A stretch of DNA of 5,822 nucleotides, taken from Clostridia bacterium (GTDB taxonomy: Bacteria; Bacillota; Clostridia; Christensenellales; UBA3700). Shown piece by piece: positions 5,790 through 5,822 of this stretch. Both the position numbers and the translations under genes were made by a program. The notes beneath the pieces were generated by a model, which saw only the letters and a list, made by a program, of their open reading frames with translations, did not search any database and was not told the origin of the DNA. Numbering within the stretch: the first letter of the stretch is position 1; each line of letters opens with the position of its first letter. The DNA is taken from contig JAIEEW010000051.1 of NCBI GenBank assembly GCA_029067255.1, positions 1-5,822 on the forward strand, written 5' to 3'.

Positions 5790-5822
5790 CTGTCTCTGAT
5801 ACACCGCTGACGCTGCCGACGC
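5790..5822 (-). other. Untrimmed Nextera-type transposase adapter (artefact, not genomic)
   Basis: On the plus strand the segment starts CTGTCTCTGATACACCGCT and ends GACGCTGCCGACGC. The Nextera mosaic end is CTGTCTCTTATACACATCT, followed in the read-1 adapter by GACGCTGCCGACGA. That is 16 of 19 plus 13 of 14 matches, 29 of 33 overall, at the very end of the window. All four differences replace A or T by C or G. The 14-base tail is specific to the library adapter and absent from natural Tn5 ends, so a real transposon end is unlikely. Adapter sequence is quoted from memory. Confidence 0.9.

Noticed and set aside
5790..5822. Outer end of a Tn5-like transposon
   Set aside because: The 19-base part resembles a mosaic end, but the following 14 bases match the synthetic Nextera tail, and no transposase or target duplication is present.
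5718..5822. Alternative upstream reading frame ending in TAATG overlap with the OadG-like start (stop at 5720-5718)
   Set aside because: Its peptide (ending TLIEVW) resembles no expected neighbour, while the other frame gives a plausible carboxyltransferase C-terminus. The continuation of either frame beyond 5789 is adapter.

Overview
All recognisable genes lie on the minus strand and read from right to left. The sequence is moderately A/T-rich, Shine-Dalgarno sites (GGAGG, AGGAG, GAGG) are clear before most genes, and TGA is used as a stop (surE and the beta subunit), so the genetic code is standard. Gene content suggests an anaerobic, fermentative bacterium, most likely an uncultured member of the Clostridia or a related Firmicutes lineage. 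That placement is an inference from gene content and style, not from a marker gene.

Right part (about 5789 down to 1995): a tightly packed operon for a membrane-bound, biotin-dependent, sodium-translocating decarboxylase. In transcription order it has the last 18 codons of an upstream gene that looks like an acyl-CoA (methylmalonyl-CoA type) carboxyltransferase, a small OadG/MmdD-type membrane subunit, a stand-alone biotin carrier protein with an EAMKM site, the OadB/MmdB/GcdB-type beta subunit that pumps Na+, and an OadA-type carboxyltransferase that lacks its own biotin domain. Gaps between genes are 13 to 38 bases, and a stem-loop terminator follows the last gene. In this kind of complex one carboxyltransferase moves CO2 from a keto acid or acyl-CoA onto biotin, and the beta subunit then decarboxylates carboxybiotin and exports Na+. 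Two different carboxyltransferases sharing one carrier would also allow transcarboxylation between acyl-CoA and pyruvate/oxaloacetate.

Left part (1854 down to 1): a second transcription unit with the survival nucleotidase SurE, followed with an ATGA overlap by a BaiN/HI0933-family flavoprotein that runs off the window. A good sigma-70-like promoter sits so close to surE that the predicted transcript would begin at the start codon itself (a leaderless mRNA candidate). No Shine-Dalgarno sequence is visible there.

Extreme right end (5790-5822): this is probably not genomic. It matches the Illumina Nextera read-1 transposase adapter at 29 of 33 positions as recalled from memory, so it looks like untrimmed library adapter at a contig end. 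I found no CRISPR array, tRNA, rRNA, insertion sequence or clearly new system. The window is mostly well-known core metabolism, with a few details worth checking.
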